In this document: positions 1-7,263 of the stretch, in pieces
Layout of the letters: the number at the start of each line of letters is the position of its first letter
How positions within the stretch are numbered: position 1 is the first letter of the stretch
NCBI GenBank assembly: GCA_964494475.1
Contig: CAZBRS010000071.1
Span: forward strand, 1-22,053
Direction of reading: 5' to 3'
Length of the DNA: 22,053 bases
Source of the DNA: CAZBRS01 sp964494475
Lineage (GTDB): Bacteria; Myxococcota_A; UBA9042; CAZBRS01
Program-made: the position numbers and the translations under genes
The notes under the pieces: generated by a model
Seen by the model: the letters and a program-made list of their open reading frames with translations, nothing else
Told to the model about the DNA's origin: nothing
Database searches by the model: none

Positions 1-2
1 CC

Positions 3-77
3 GAGGTGCGCGCCGTGCTCGGCGACGAGATCGACCCCGAGGTCGTTCACCGCGATAATTTGACGTTGTTGCCCTGA
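3..77 (+). CDS. proB: Glutamate 5-kinase, C-terminal end only (partial)
   Basis: Only the last 24 codons and a TGA stop are inside the window. The frame reads EVRAVLGDEIDPEVVHRDNL and then TLLP. The VxVHRDN signature close to the terminus matches the end of the PUA domain of glutamate 5-kinase (the E. coli protein ends similarly with AVHRDD). The kinase phosphorylates glutamate to gamma-glutamyl phosphate, the substrate of the next gene product. The stop is 21 bp upstream of the proA start, the usual proBA order. The call rests on this short tail plus the neighbour, so it is good but not certain. Confidence 0.8.
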   Translation, partial: EVRAVLGDEIDPEVVHRDNLTLLP

Positions 78-98
78 GGGCCGGAGAGAAGAAAGACC

Positions 99-1355
99 AT
101 GAGCGAACTGCGCGAGAAGGTGCGGGCCTGGGGCCGGGAGGCCAAGGCGGCGGCGGCGGTGCTGGCCACCCTCGACTCGAAGGTCAAGGACGCCGGGCTC
201 CGGGCCATCGCCGCGGGGCTGCGCGCGCGCGGCCCCGAACTGCTGGCGGCCAACGCGCAGGACGTGGAGGCGGCGCACGCGAAGGGGTTGTCGGCGGCGC
301 TCGTCGACCGGCTGCTGCTCACCGAGGCGCGCCTCGAGGCCATGGCCGCCGGGGTCGAGGAGGTGATCGCGCTACCCGACCCGGTGGGCGGCGTCGACGA
401 GCTGAAGCGGCGCCCCAACGGGTTGATGGTGGGGCGCATGCGCGTGCCCCTGGGCGTCATCGCCATGATCTACGAGGCGCGCCCCAACGTGGCGGTCGAC
501 GCCTCGGCGCTCACGCTGAAGTCGGGCAACGCGATTCTCTTGAAGGGCGGTAGCGAGGCGCAGCACTCGAACCGCGCGCTGGCGGCCGTGCTCCGCGAGG
601 CCCTGGCCCAGGCGGGGCTGCCGGCGGGCGCGGTCACGCTGATCGACGAGACCGACCGCGCGGTGGTCGAGGTGCTGGTGACCCAGGACGATCTGGTCGA
701 CGTGGTCATCCCCCGGGGCGGCGAGGGCCTGATCCGCGCGGTGGTCGAGAAGGCGCGCGTGCCGGTCCTCCAGCACTACAAGGGCGTCTGCCACGCCTTC
801 GTCGACGCCGGCGCCGACCACGAGCAGGCCGCGGCCATCGTGGTGAACGCCAAGGCCCAGAGGCCCGGGGTCTGCAACGCCCTCGAGACGCTGCTGGTGC
901 ACCGCGCCGAGGCCGACGCCTTCCTGCCCCTGGCGGCCGCCCGTCTGGCCGCCGCCGGCGTGCGGCTGCGCGGGTGCCCGGCCACCTGCGCGAGGGTGAA
1001 CGCCGAGCCCGCCACCGACGACGACTGGGCGGCCGAGTACCTCGATCTCATCCTGGCCGTGCGGGTGGTGCCGAGCCTCGACGCGGCGCTCGAGCACATC
1101 CGCGCGTGGGGATCCCGGCACACCGAGGCCATCCTCACGCGGGACCACGCGAACGCCATGAGGTTCCTGCGGGAGGTGGACGCCAGCTGCGTGGTGGTCA
1201 ACGCCTCGACCCGCTTCAACGACGGGAACCAGCTTGGGCTGGGCGCCGAGATCGGCATCAGCACGACCAAGCTGCACGCCTACGGGCCCATGGGGCTCGA
1301 GGAGTTGACGACGCGCAAGTTCGTGGTGTTCGGCGAGGGGCAGGTGCGGACGTAG
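99..1355 (+). CDS. proA: Gamma-glutamyl phosphate reductase
   Basis: This 418-residue cytosolic enzyme reduces gamma-glutamyl phosphate with NADPH to glutamate 5-semialdehyde, the second step of proline synthesis. The length is normal for ProA. Visible family motifs are the cofactor/substrate region PLGVIAMIYEARPNVAVDA (about residues 115-133), LKSGNAILLKGGSEA, the PRGGEGLI segment and the catalytic-cysteine motif RPGVCNALETLLVH with the nucleophile at Cys259. The C-terminal part holds the usual FNDGNQLGLGAEIGIST stretch. The ATG at 99 is preceded by a GGAG at 82-85 and a purine-rich tract. It directly follows the proB end and is probably co-transcribed with it and with the small membrane protein 32 bp downstream. 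Confidence 0.97.
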   Translation: MSELREKVRAWGREAKAAAAVLATLDSKVKDAGLRAIAAGLRARGPELLAANAQDVEAAHAKGLSAALVDRLLLTEARLEAMAAGVEEVIALPDPVGGVDELKRRPNGLMVGRMRVPLGVIAMIYEARPNVAVDASALTLKSGNAILLKGGSEAQHSNRALAAVLREALAQAGLPAGAVTLIDETDRAVVEVLVTQDDLVDVVIPRGGEGLIRAVVEKARVPVLQHYKGVCHAFVDAGADHEQAAAIVVNAKAQRPGVCNALETLLVHRAEADAFLPLAAARLAAAGVRLRGCPATCARVNAEPATDDDWAAEYLDLILAVRVVPSLDAALEHIRAWGSRHTEAILTRDHANAMRFLREVDASCVVVNASTRFNDGNQLGLGAEIGISTTKLHAYGPMGLEELTTRKFVVFGEGQVRT

Positions 1356-1387
1356 CGTTCGACCGGTGCGGAGAACGGGGGGGGCCG

Positions 1388-1588
1388 ATGGTCAAGTTCC
1401 TGCTGTGGTGCCTGCTGTTCGTGTTCTGCTGGCCGCTGGCCCTGCTGGCGCTGGTCCTGTGGCCGCTCGTGTGGCTGCTCTCGCTGCCGTTCCGGCTGGT
1501 GGGCATCACCTTCGAGGCGCTCTTCGCCTTGCTCCGGGCCATCCTCCTGCTGCCGGCGCGCGTGCTGGGGTACAAGCCCAAGGGGTGA
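1388..1588 (+). CDS. Small membrane protein, unknown function
   Basis: This 66-residue protein is nearly all hydrophobic. It has a strongly hydrophobic N-terminal segment rich in Leu, Trp and Cys (about residues 4-33, enough for one long or two tightly packed membrane spans), an amphipathic second stretch (about 36-58), and a basic tail ending GYKPKG. The ATG follows a G-rich region with GGAG at 1370-1373. It starts 32 bp after the proA stop on the same strand, so it likely sits at the end of the proBA transcript. I do not recognise a family. The composition and the ribosome binding site argue for a real gene rather than a chance frame, but a role in proline metabolism is only a guess from position. 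Confidence 0.65.
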   Translation: MVKFLLWCLLFVFCWPLALLALVLWPLVWLLSLPFRLVGITFEALFALLRAILLLPARVLGYKPKG

Positions 1589-1619
1589 GGTCGGCCCGTG
1601 GCCGTCGCGTGCCGTCCGC

Positions 1620-2867
1620 TCAGAGCCTCGTCCAAGGCACCGCCCAGGTGTTCTCGTCCAATCGCCAGCACTCCTCTCCGCCGTGCACCACCAACCCGGT
1701 TCCGACGCGGTCGGCGCCGTACGTCTCGCGAAACGCCCGGAGGCCCCTGGTGTCGTGACCGTTCGGGTGGCTCTTGCACTTCACCTCGATGGGGAAGAGC
1801 TTCCCGTCCCTTTCGAGCACGAGGTCGACCTCGGCGCCCCCGGCCGTCCTCCAGTGCGTCACGTCGGGGGGCACTCCCAGGGCAGGGAACTGACCGCGCA
1901 GGGCGTTCAGCACCCACGACTCGAACAGGGCCCCGAGCAGGGGGCTGACGGCCAGGGCCTCGGGGCTCGTGATGCGTTGCAGGTAGCAGGCGAGCCCCGT
2001 GTCGTGCAGGTGGCCCTTGCGGCGTTGGCTGACGCGCTTGATCGCGTTGCCGGTAAGGGGCGGCACCTCGTGCCACTGGTAGGTCGCCGAGAGCATCCCG
2101 TACCAACGGCGTGCGGTCTGCGAGCCGATGCCGATCTCGCGACCGGCTTGCGAGTCGTTCAGTTCCTGGGCCGTCAGGGCGGCGGCCAGACCCAGGAAGC
2201 GGCCGAACGTGACCAGGTCGGCCACGTCGCCGGCCACGCGTACGTCGCGCTCCAGGTACGTTTCGACGTAGGAGCGCAGGTACTTGGGCACCAATCGGTC
2301 CGGCAGGTCCAGCGTACCAGGCAGGCTTCCCCGCCAGAGCGTGGTGAACAGGCTGGGTTTGGGAGTCGGCCCGAGCGCGGAGGTCGCGCCCAGGATCTCG
2401 GGCACGTCGCCCCGCTCCAGCAGGAAGTCGTCCAGCCACGCGCGGGGCGGCTCCGCGGCCGCCATCTCGCGGGGGGCCATGGGGCCGAGGTGCAAGATGC
2501 CCACGCGGCCCGCCAGGCTCTCGGCGACGCTCTTCAGGACGGCCAGGTTCTGCGAGCCCGTCAGGAAGTACTGGCCGTGGTCGTCGGAGCGATCGACGCG
2601 ACGCTTGATGGCCGACAACAGCGCCGGCGCGAATTGGACCTCGTCGAGGATGGTCGGCTGCGTCAGGCCCGCCAGGAACAGGTCGGGATCCTTCTGGGCT
2701 CCGAAGAGATCGCGGTTGGCGTCGAACACGAACGTCGGCATTCCGGGGAAGTGGTGGGCGAGCAGGGTGCTCTTTCCGACCTGCCGGGCGCCGAGCACGA
2801 GGACCACCTTGAAATACTTGGCGAAGTCGTCGAGAGAAGCCTCCGCGTAGCGATGTCGATAGCCCAT
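1620..2867 (-). CDS. AAA-family ATPase with DUF4143-type C-terminal region
   Basis: This 415-residue protein follows the pattern of the bacterial AAA_14/DUF4143 family. The N-terminal P-loop is GARQVGKS (residues 26-33), Walker B is PTILDEVQ (71-78), and a sensor-like FLTGSQN (101-107) leads into the family-typical ESLAGRVGIL. Near the C-terminus D348 (EVDLV) and E361/K363 (IEVK) form the D-ExK arrangement of PD-(D/E)xK nuclease-like folds seen in many members. Biological roles of this family are largely undefined; members spread sporadically between genomes. The start at 2867 is supported by GAGG about 6 nt upstream. The gene is alone on its strand, between proBA and a divergent lipoprotein, and its control region contains a large palindrome described separately. 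Confidence 0.9.
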   Translation of the reverse strand: MGYRHRYAEASLDDFAKYFKVVLVLGARQVGKSTLLAHHFPGMPTFVFDANRDLFGAQKDPDLFLAGLTQPTILDEVQFAPALLSAIKRRVDRSDDHGQYFLTGSQNLAVLKSVAESLAGRVGILHLGPMAPREMAAAEPPRAWLDDFLLERGDVPEILGATSALGPTPKPSLFTTLWRGSLPGTLDLPDRLVPKYLRSYVETYLERDVRVAGDVADLVTFGRFLGLAAALTAQELNDSQAGREIGIGSQTARRWYGMLSATYQWHEVPPLTGNAIKRVSQRRKGHLHDTGLACYLQRITSPEALAVSPLLGALFESWVLNALRGQFPALGVPPDVTHWRTAGGAEVDLVLERDGKLFPIEVKCKSHPNGHDTRGLRAFRETYGADRVGTGLVVHGGEECWRLDENTWAVPWTRL

Positions 2868-2879
2868 GTCGACCTCGAT

Positions 2880-2926
2880 AATTCCCTTGCAGATTTACCA
2901 TGCCATGGAAAGATTGCAAGGGAATT
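2880..2926. promoter_or_regulatory. 47-bp near-palindrome upstream of the ATPase gene (candidate operator)
   Basis: Perfect 12-bp arms AATTCCCTTGCA (2880-2891) and TGCAAGGGAATT (2915-2926) are symmetric about base 2903, which is also the centre of a second palindrome CCATGCCATGG (2898-2908). In total 19 of 23 pairs match. It lies 13-59 bp upstream of the minus-strand ATPase start. Minus-strand TTGCAA (2914-2919) and a weak TAAATC (2892-2897), 16 bp apart, could be a promoter within it. An operator for autoregulation is the simplest reading. There is no T-tract, and its location upstream of both divergent genes argues against a terminator. Confidence 0.6.
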
Positions 2927-2973
2927 TCCGGCCGCTGCCGTTCCTCGTGCGTCACGCCGCGCCGCGTCAGCGG

Positions 2974-3002
2974 TTGTCCCGGTCGAACGATTCTGCTACG
3001 TT
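2974..3002 (+). promoter_or_regulatory. Candidate sigma70-type promoter for the large Cys-rich lipoprotein
   Basis: A TTGTCC -35 box (2974-2979) lies 17 bp from TACGTT (2997-3002), which is preceded by TGC as in an extended -10. Transcription would begin near 3009, just ahead of the AAGGAAG ribosome binding site. Matched by eye to the consensus only. Confidence 0.4.
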
Positions 3003-3034
3003 ACTTCGCTGTCTGCAGCGTAAGGAAGCGCCGG

Positions 3035-5473
3035 ATGCGTCATGACCGCTTCGCGTTCGCCCCGTTCGCCGTGCTGGTCACCGCCTCCGTGCTCGCCGCG
3101 TGTGGCGGCGGGGGAGGGGAGTGCACCACGAGCAGCGACTGCGGCGATGGCAGGGTCTGCGTCTCGGGGGCGTGCTACGATCGCTCGGTGGGCTGCACGG
3201 CCGACCGCGACTGTCCCGCGGGGCTCGTGTGCTCCAAGAGCGAGTGCATCGCCAAGACGCTGTGCTCGAACGACGACGACTGCCCCGACGGCCAGACGTG
3301 CGTGGGCTCGCTCTGCCAGGTGGGCGAGGCCCCGCCCGACTGCACGGCCGACGCCGACTGCCCCGGCAGCACCTGCAACCTCTCGACCGGCAAGTGCGTG
3401 GTGGTCGAGCCCGCCTGCGAGGCCGACGCCGACTGTGACGACGGCGACGACTGCACCCTCGATCAGTGCACGGCCAGCGAGTGCGCGCACGCGCCCGACC
3501 CCGCGGCCGGGTGCTGCGCCGCCGACGCCGACTGCCGCGACGTGAACCCCTGCACCGCCGACACCTGCGTCGACCAGCGCTGCTCGCACGTGGCGGCCGA
3601 GGGCTGCTGCGCCACCGACGCCGACTGCGCCGACACCGACCCCTGTACGTTCGACCGCTGCCTGTCGACGCACTGCTACCACCCCCAGCAGGCCGGGGTC
3701 GGGTGCGGGTGCCAGTCCACCGGCGACTGCGACGACGGCAACCCCTGCACCATGGACGCCTGCCTGTCGGCGGCCTGCAGCTACTCGAAGAACCCCAACT
3801 CGCCCTCGGTCGAGTGCTGCGCTCCGGGGCTCGCCACCTGCGACGACGGCGACGCCACCACCGAAGACTCGTGCGACGCCGCGCTCTTCCTCTGCCAGCA
3901 CGTGCTGAAGGCCACGTGCACGGTCGACACGGCCTGCAACGACGGCAACCCCTGCACGGTCGATCGCTGCAGCCAGGGCGTGTGCGCCAGCGAGAGCGCC
4001 GGCATCCCCGGTTGCTGCATCGCCGACGCCGGCTGCGACGACGGCAACGCGGCCACCTCCGATCGTTGCGTGCAGAACCGCTGCGAGCACAGCGAGTGCT
4101 CGAGCAACGGCGACTGCGACGACGCGAACCCCGACACGGTCGACCTCTGCCAGGACAAGACGTGCGCGCACCTCGCGGGCTGCACCACCGACGCCCAGTG
4201 CGCCGACGACGACCCGTGCACCACCGACGGCTGCAACGAGGGCACCTACCAGTGCGAGAACGTGAAGCAGGAGGGCTGCTGCGCGACCCTCGACGACTGC
4301 GACGACGCGAACGTGGGCACCGTCGACGACTGCGTGGCGGGCTCGTGCGTGCACACGGCGCGCAAGGCCTGCGTTGTCAAGGCCGACTGCAGCGACGGCT
4401 TCGGCTGCACCGACGAGGTGTGCTACCAGCAGTTCTGCTCGTGGTCGCCGAACCTCGACGAGCTCGCGTGCCAGTGCACCGACGACGCCTCGTGCGCGCC
4501 CACCAAGAACCAGAAGGACGTGGTCTGTGGCCTCTACATCGGCTCCCTGCCGAACCCGCTGCACCAGGTGTGCGTCGAGGTGACGGGCACCAACCTCGGC
4601 GGCCAGTCCTGCTCGTGGGACAGCCAGTGCAAGAGCGGCCTCTGCCTCGAGCTCACGTCGGGAAAGGTCTGCTACGGCGCGTGCCTCGACGACCTCGATT
4701 GCTTCACGGGCACGCTCTGCGGGCAGGTCTCGTTCGGTTCGTCGTCGAGCCAGACCTTCTCGAAGCCGGCCTGCGTCCCCAAGCCCACCGAGTGCCTCTC
4801 GGACGCCGGCTGCCAGGCCACCCAGGTGTGCGTGCCGGGCGAGAGCCAGACGACGCCCTTCACGACGGTCGGGCTCTGCGTCTCGGTCGGCGGCGTCGCC
4901 ACCATCGGCCAGGCGTGCGCCAGCGACGCCGACTGCGAGAGCGAGCTCTGCCGCAACCTCGGCACCACGGCCGCGCCCGACCTGCGCTGCGTGGGCGTGT
5001 GCGCCTCCGACGCCGACTGCGCCGTGGGCACGCGCTGCTACCCCGACGTCTTCTACTTCATCTACGACAAGGAGACGCCCGCGGTCACCGACGACCTGTA
5101 CGACGCCTGGCCCACGTGCTTCGCCGATATGGGCTCGTTCCAGGGGTGCACCGGCGACAACCAGTGCCCCGCGGGCGAGCACTGCGAGCTGTTCAACAAC
5201 GCCAGCCAGACGGTGTTCGCGCCCCGCTGCACCAAGAACACGGGTTCGACCGCTGCCGGCGCTGCCTGCACCTTCGATGCGGCCTGCAAGTCGGGCTACT
5301 GCGTCGACAAGGAGAGCGGCAACGGCTTCTGCTTCGGCCTCTGCCAGTCGGCGTTCGAGTGCCCGGGCGCCGGCTCGTGCGAGTCGGTCCAGCTCACCGT
5401 CAACGACCGCGGCGACGACGACGCGGCCAACGACATTCTTCAGAACATGATGGTGTGCTTCCCGGCGTTCTGA
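3035..5473 (+). CDS. Large disulfide-rich surface lipoprotein with tandem Cys repeats
   Basis: This 812-residue predicted lipoprotein has a basic N-terminus, a hydrophobic core and a lipobox LAAC with lipidated Cys23, followed by a Gly-rich tether. Three zones follow. Short EB-like repeats of the form C-x5-C-x5-C (about 30-118) come first. Then there are eleven roughly 31-residue repeats of the type C..DADC.DGNPCT.D.C....C.H (about 128-468), rich in Asp/Asn and often ending Gly-Cys-Cys. Longer C-terminal modules follow, with C.SGLC and DC..G..C motifs. No catalytic motif is visible, so adhesion, a stalk or a shield are all possible. The ATG at 3035 has AAGGAAG 7 nt upstream; an earlier in-frame ATG at 2900 lies inside the palindrome and would destroy the signal peptide. 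It is probably exported unfolded and oxidised in the periplasm. Confidence 0.9.
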   Translation: MRHDRFAFAPFAVLVTASVLAACGGGGGECTTSSDCGDGRVCVSGACYDRSVGCTADRDCPAGLVCSKSECIAKTLCSNDDDCPDGQTCVGSLCQVGEAPPDCTADADCPGSTCNLSTGKCVVVEPACEADADCDDGDDCTLDQCTASECAHAPDPAAGCCAADADCRDVNPCTADTCVDQRCSHVAAEGCCATDADCADTDPCTFDRCLSTHCYHPQQAGVGCGCQSTGDCDDGNPCTMDACLSAACSYSKNPNSPSVECCAPGLATCDDGDATTEDSCDAALFLCQHVLKATCTVDTACNDGNPCTVDRCSQGVCASESAGIPGCCIADAGCDDGNAATSDRCVQNRCEHSECSSNGDCDDANPDTVDLCQDKTCAHLAGCTTDAQCADDDPCTTDGCNEGTYQCENVKQEGCCATLDDCDDANVGTVDDCVAGSCVHTARKACVVKADCSDGFGCTDEVCYQQFCSWSPNLDELACQCTDDASCAPTKNQKDVVCGLYIGSLPNPLHQVCVEVTGTNLGGQSCSWDSQCKSGLCLELTSGKVCYGACLDDLDCFTGTLCGQVSFGSSSSQTFSKPACVPKPTECLSDAGCQATQVCVPGESQTTPFTTVGLCVSVGGVATIGQACASDADCESELCRNLGTTAAPDLRCVGVCASDADCAVGTRCYPDVFYFIYDKETPAVTDDLYDAWPTCFADMGSFQGCTGDNQCPAGEHCELFNNASQTVFAPRCTKNTGSTAAGAACTFDAACKSGYCVDKESGNGFCFGLCQSAFECPGAGSCESVQLTVNDRGDDDAANDILQNMMVCFPAF

Positions 5474-5474
5474 G

Positions 5475-5514
5475 CACCCCCCTCGCCCGCGAAGCGGGAG
5501 AGGGGCGGGGGGTG
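5475..5514. terminator. GC-rich nested hairpin between convergent genes
   Basis: CACCCCCCTCGCCCGC (5475-5490), a GAA loop, then GCGGGAGAGGGGCGGGGGGTG (the last base at 5514 included) fold into an inner stem with one mismatch and an outer CACCCCCC/GGGGGGTG stem, with a small bulge. It begins 2 bp after the stop of the Cys-rich gene and ends 4 bp before the stop codon of the minus-strand gene. It could therefore end transcription from both sides, although there is no clear T-tract. The sequence style resembles REP-like palindromes of high-GC genomes. Confidence 0.5.
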
Positions 5515-5518
5515 AGGG

Positions 5519-7117
5519 CTATAGCTTCGCCTGCGCCGCCTTGTACTGGCCGAGCGCCTCGAGGTAGGCGTCGATGGCCTGATCGACCTTGATGGCCGTG
5601 ATCACGTCGCCGATGGCCATGCCGTCCTTCCACTCGAACGACGTCGACGTGTACGCCGCGTGCGCGCCCGGGAAGGCGAAGGGCTCGGCCAGGGGCCAGG
5701 GGTAGCTCTTGGCCACGAAGTCGACCGTGACGTCGAAGGTGAACTCCTTGGCGCTGGTCGGCTTGTGGCGCGCCAGGGTGACGTAGCACTCGACCAGCAA
5801 TTGCGTGTCGGACGCCGCCTGCATGTCGTAGTACCACGAGACGCCGCCGCCGATGCGGATCTCGAGCTGGCGGAACGCGTCGAGCGACGTGAGGTCGCGG
5901 GCCGTCACGAAGAAGCCCTGCGTGCTCGACTCGGAGGCGACCTTCTTCATGGCGCCGTAGCCCTTGGTGCCCATCAACGTGGCGGCCGGCACCTCGGTGA
6001 GCCCGAGGGTGCTGGCCACGCCTCCGCCGAAGCGATCGGCCAGGGCGTTCGCCAGCTTCAGGAGGTTGTCGCGGCCGAGGTCGGCCTCCCACGACGTGGT
6101 GGTCGTCGTCGTGGTCTTGACGTTGCCGGCGGTGACCGACGACTCCTTGGACTCGGAGCCGGCTGTCGTGCCCTTCAGCACGAACGAGCTGACGCCGAAC
6201 TTCTTCAGGTCGCCGACCATGGCCAGGTTCTTTCGCGCGTAGGCGCTGTCGAGCTTGAGCGCGACGTCGCCCTTCTTGACCTCGATGGCCTCGAGGACGG
6301 GGGGCGAGAACTTCGGGGTCGCGCCGGTCAGGGTGACGGGCACCACGTCGGCGTCGACGAAGCCCACCACCGAGTCCTGGTTCATGACGTAGCGCACCTC
6401 GTCGCGTTGCCGCTCGACGACCAGTGAGTTGGCGCCCATCTGGAGGCCCTGGCCGGTGGTGTTCACCTCGGAGAGCAGCGCCGGCGAGACGAAGGCCTCG
6501 CCCGTGTCGTGGAAGTAGCCGATCGGGAAGACGTTCTGCAGGCCGACCTGCTCGATGAACAGCGAGACCTTCACGACCTTCGACGGATCGGGGCCCGGGG
6601 CCCACGCCACCTTGAAGCCCTTGCCCACGTCGAGGCTGGCGTTCGGCGCGGGGCTCGAGACCACCAGCTTCTGGCCGGCGTAGGTCTCGGTGAAGGCCAC
6701 CTCGGGTCCCTCCCTGCCCTTCAGCTTGAAGGCCCACGTGGAGCCCGTCTCGACGGGCTGGGTCAGGGCGTAGACGCCGTTGCCCATGAAGTCCATGGGG
6801 GCGCCGTTCACGCTGACGGTGCCGCCCTCGACCTGTGCGAACTTCATGCCCGTGGCCAGCAGCATGAACACGTGGCTGGTCACCTCGGTGTCGGAGCGGC
6901 CGTGCTCCTTCAGCCAGTCCTTCTCGAGCTTGAGCAGCGGCCGGGCGTGCGTGTAGTTGGCGAGCTTCACGAACGCGGTGAGCTTCGACACGTCGGCCAC
7001 CTTCGTGTTCAGGGCTCCCGCGGTCAGCTTGCCGATCATCGAGAGCACGCTGCCGCACGACGCCAGCGTGAGCGCGAGGCCGGCCGCCACGAGCAAGGGC
7101 ACGAGCACCTTTCGCAT
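5519..7117 (-). CDS. Predicted lipoprotein of unknown function
   Basis: This 532-residue protein begins MRKVLVPLLVAAGLALTLAS and then Cys21, a clear lipoprotein signal peptide with lipobox LASC. The start at 7117 is preceded by a G-rich ribosome binding site 4-5 nt upstream. The N-terminal part contains a probably beta-rich unit around residues 92-140 (VSVNGAPMDFMGNGVYALT). It is followed by a segment beginning SSPAPNASLDVGKGFKVAWAP, the style of an Ig/fibronectin-like strand pattern. A Thr-rich stretch (TTTTTTSWEA) sits near residues 333-342. The C-terminal third has alternating hydrophobic residues typical of beta structure. It has only a few cysteines, unlike its convergent neighbour. I recognise no family and no catalytic motif. 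It faces the Cys-rich gene tail to tail and is divergent from gatE. Confidence 0.85.
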   Translation of the reverse strand: MRKVLVPLLVAAGLALTLASCGSVLSMIGKLTAGALNTKVADVSKLTAFVKLANYTHARPLLKLEKDWLKEHGRSDTEVTSHVFMLLATGMKFAQVEGGTVSVNGAPMDFMGNGVYALTQPVETGSTWAFKLKGREGPEVAFTETYAGQKLVVSSPAPNASLDVGKGFKVAWAPGPDPSKVVKVSLFIEQVGLQNVFPIGYFHDTGEAFVSPALLSEVNTTGQGLQMGANSLVVERQRDEVRYVMNQDSVVGFVDADVVPVTLTGATPKFSPPVLEAIEVKKGDVALKLDSAYARKNLAMVGDLKKFGVSSFVLKGTTAGSESKESSVTAGNVKTTTTTTTSWEADLGRDNLLKLANALADRFGGGVASTLGLTEVPAATLMGTKGYGAMKKVASESSTQGFFVTARDLTSLDAFRQLEIRIGGGVSWYYDMQAASDTQLLVECYVTLARHKPTSAKEFTFDVTVDFVAKSYPWPLAEPFAFPGAHAAYTSTSFEWKDGMAIGDVITAIKVDQAIDAYLEALGQYKAAQAKL

Positions 7118-7149
7118 GATTCCCCCCCCAGGGATTGGTTGTGAGTGTG

Positions 7150-7178
7150 AAGTTACCTTACGAAGGCGCGCGCTTCAA
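7150..7178 (-). promoter_or_regulatory. Candidate promoter for the 532-residue lipoprotein
   Basis: On the minus strand TTGAAG (7178-7173) is 17 bp from TAACTT (7155-7150), about 33 bp upstream of the ATG. Consensus match by eye only. Confidence 0.35.
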
Positions 7179-7191
7179 CCCCGGAAATCGC

Positions 7192-7222
7192 TTGCGGGGG
7201 CGCGGATCGCGTGCGATAGAAT
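7192..7222 (+). promoter_or_regulatory. Candidate promoter for gatE-gatD
   Basis: A good -10-like TAGAAT (7217-7222) lies 42 bp before the gatE ATG. The only -35-like hexamer, TTGCGG (7192-7197), is 19 bp away, longer than usual, so the assignment is tentative. Confidence 0.3.
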
Positions 7223-7263
7223 GCGCCCCGCCGGGAGCCCGCGGCGCTCAGGAGGGTCTCGCC

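Noticed and set aside
2900..3034. An in-frame ATG at 2900 that would lengthen the large Cys-rich lipoprotein by 45 residues.
   Set aside because: The start codon lies inside the palindrome, has no ribosome binding site, and would put a charged, Cys-containing stretch before an otherwise complete lipoprotein signal peptide. The ATG at 3035 has AAGGAAG at good spacing.
2996..5182. A long open frame on the minus strand, antisense to the Cys-rich lipoprotein.
   Set aside because: Its translation is a monotonous Ala/Val/Gly/Arg mixture with no domain or signal, as expected when a high-GC gene is read in the opposite strand.
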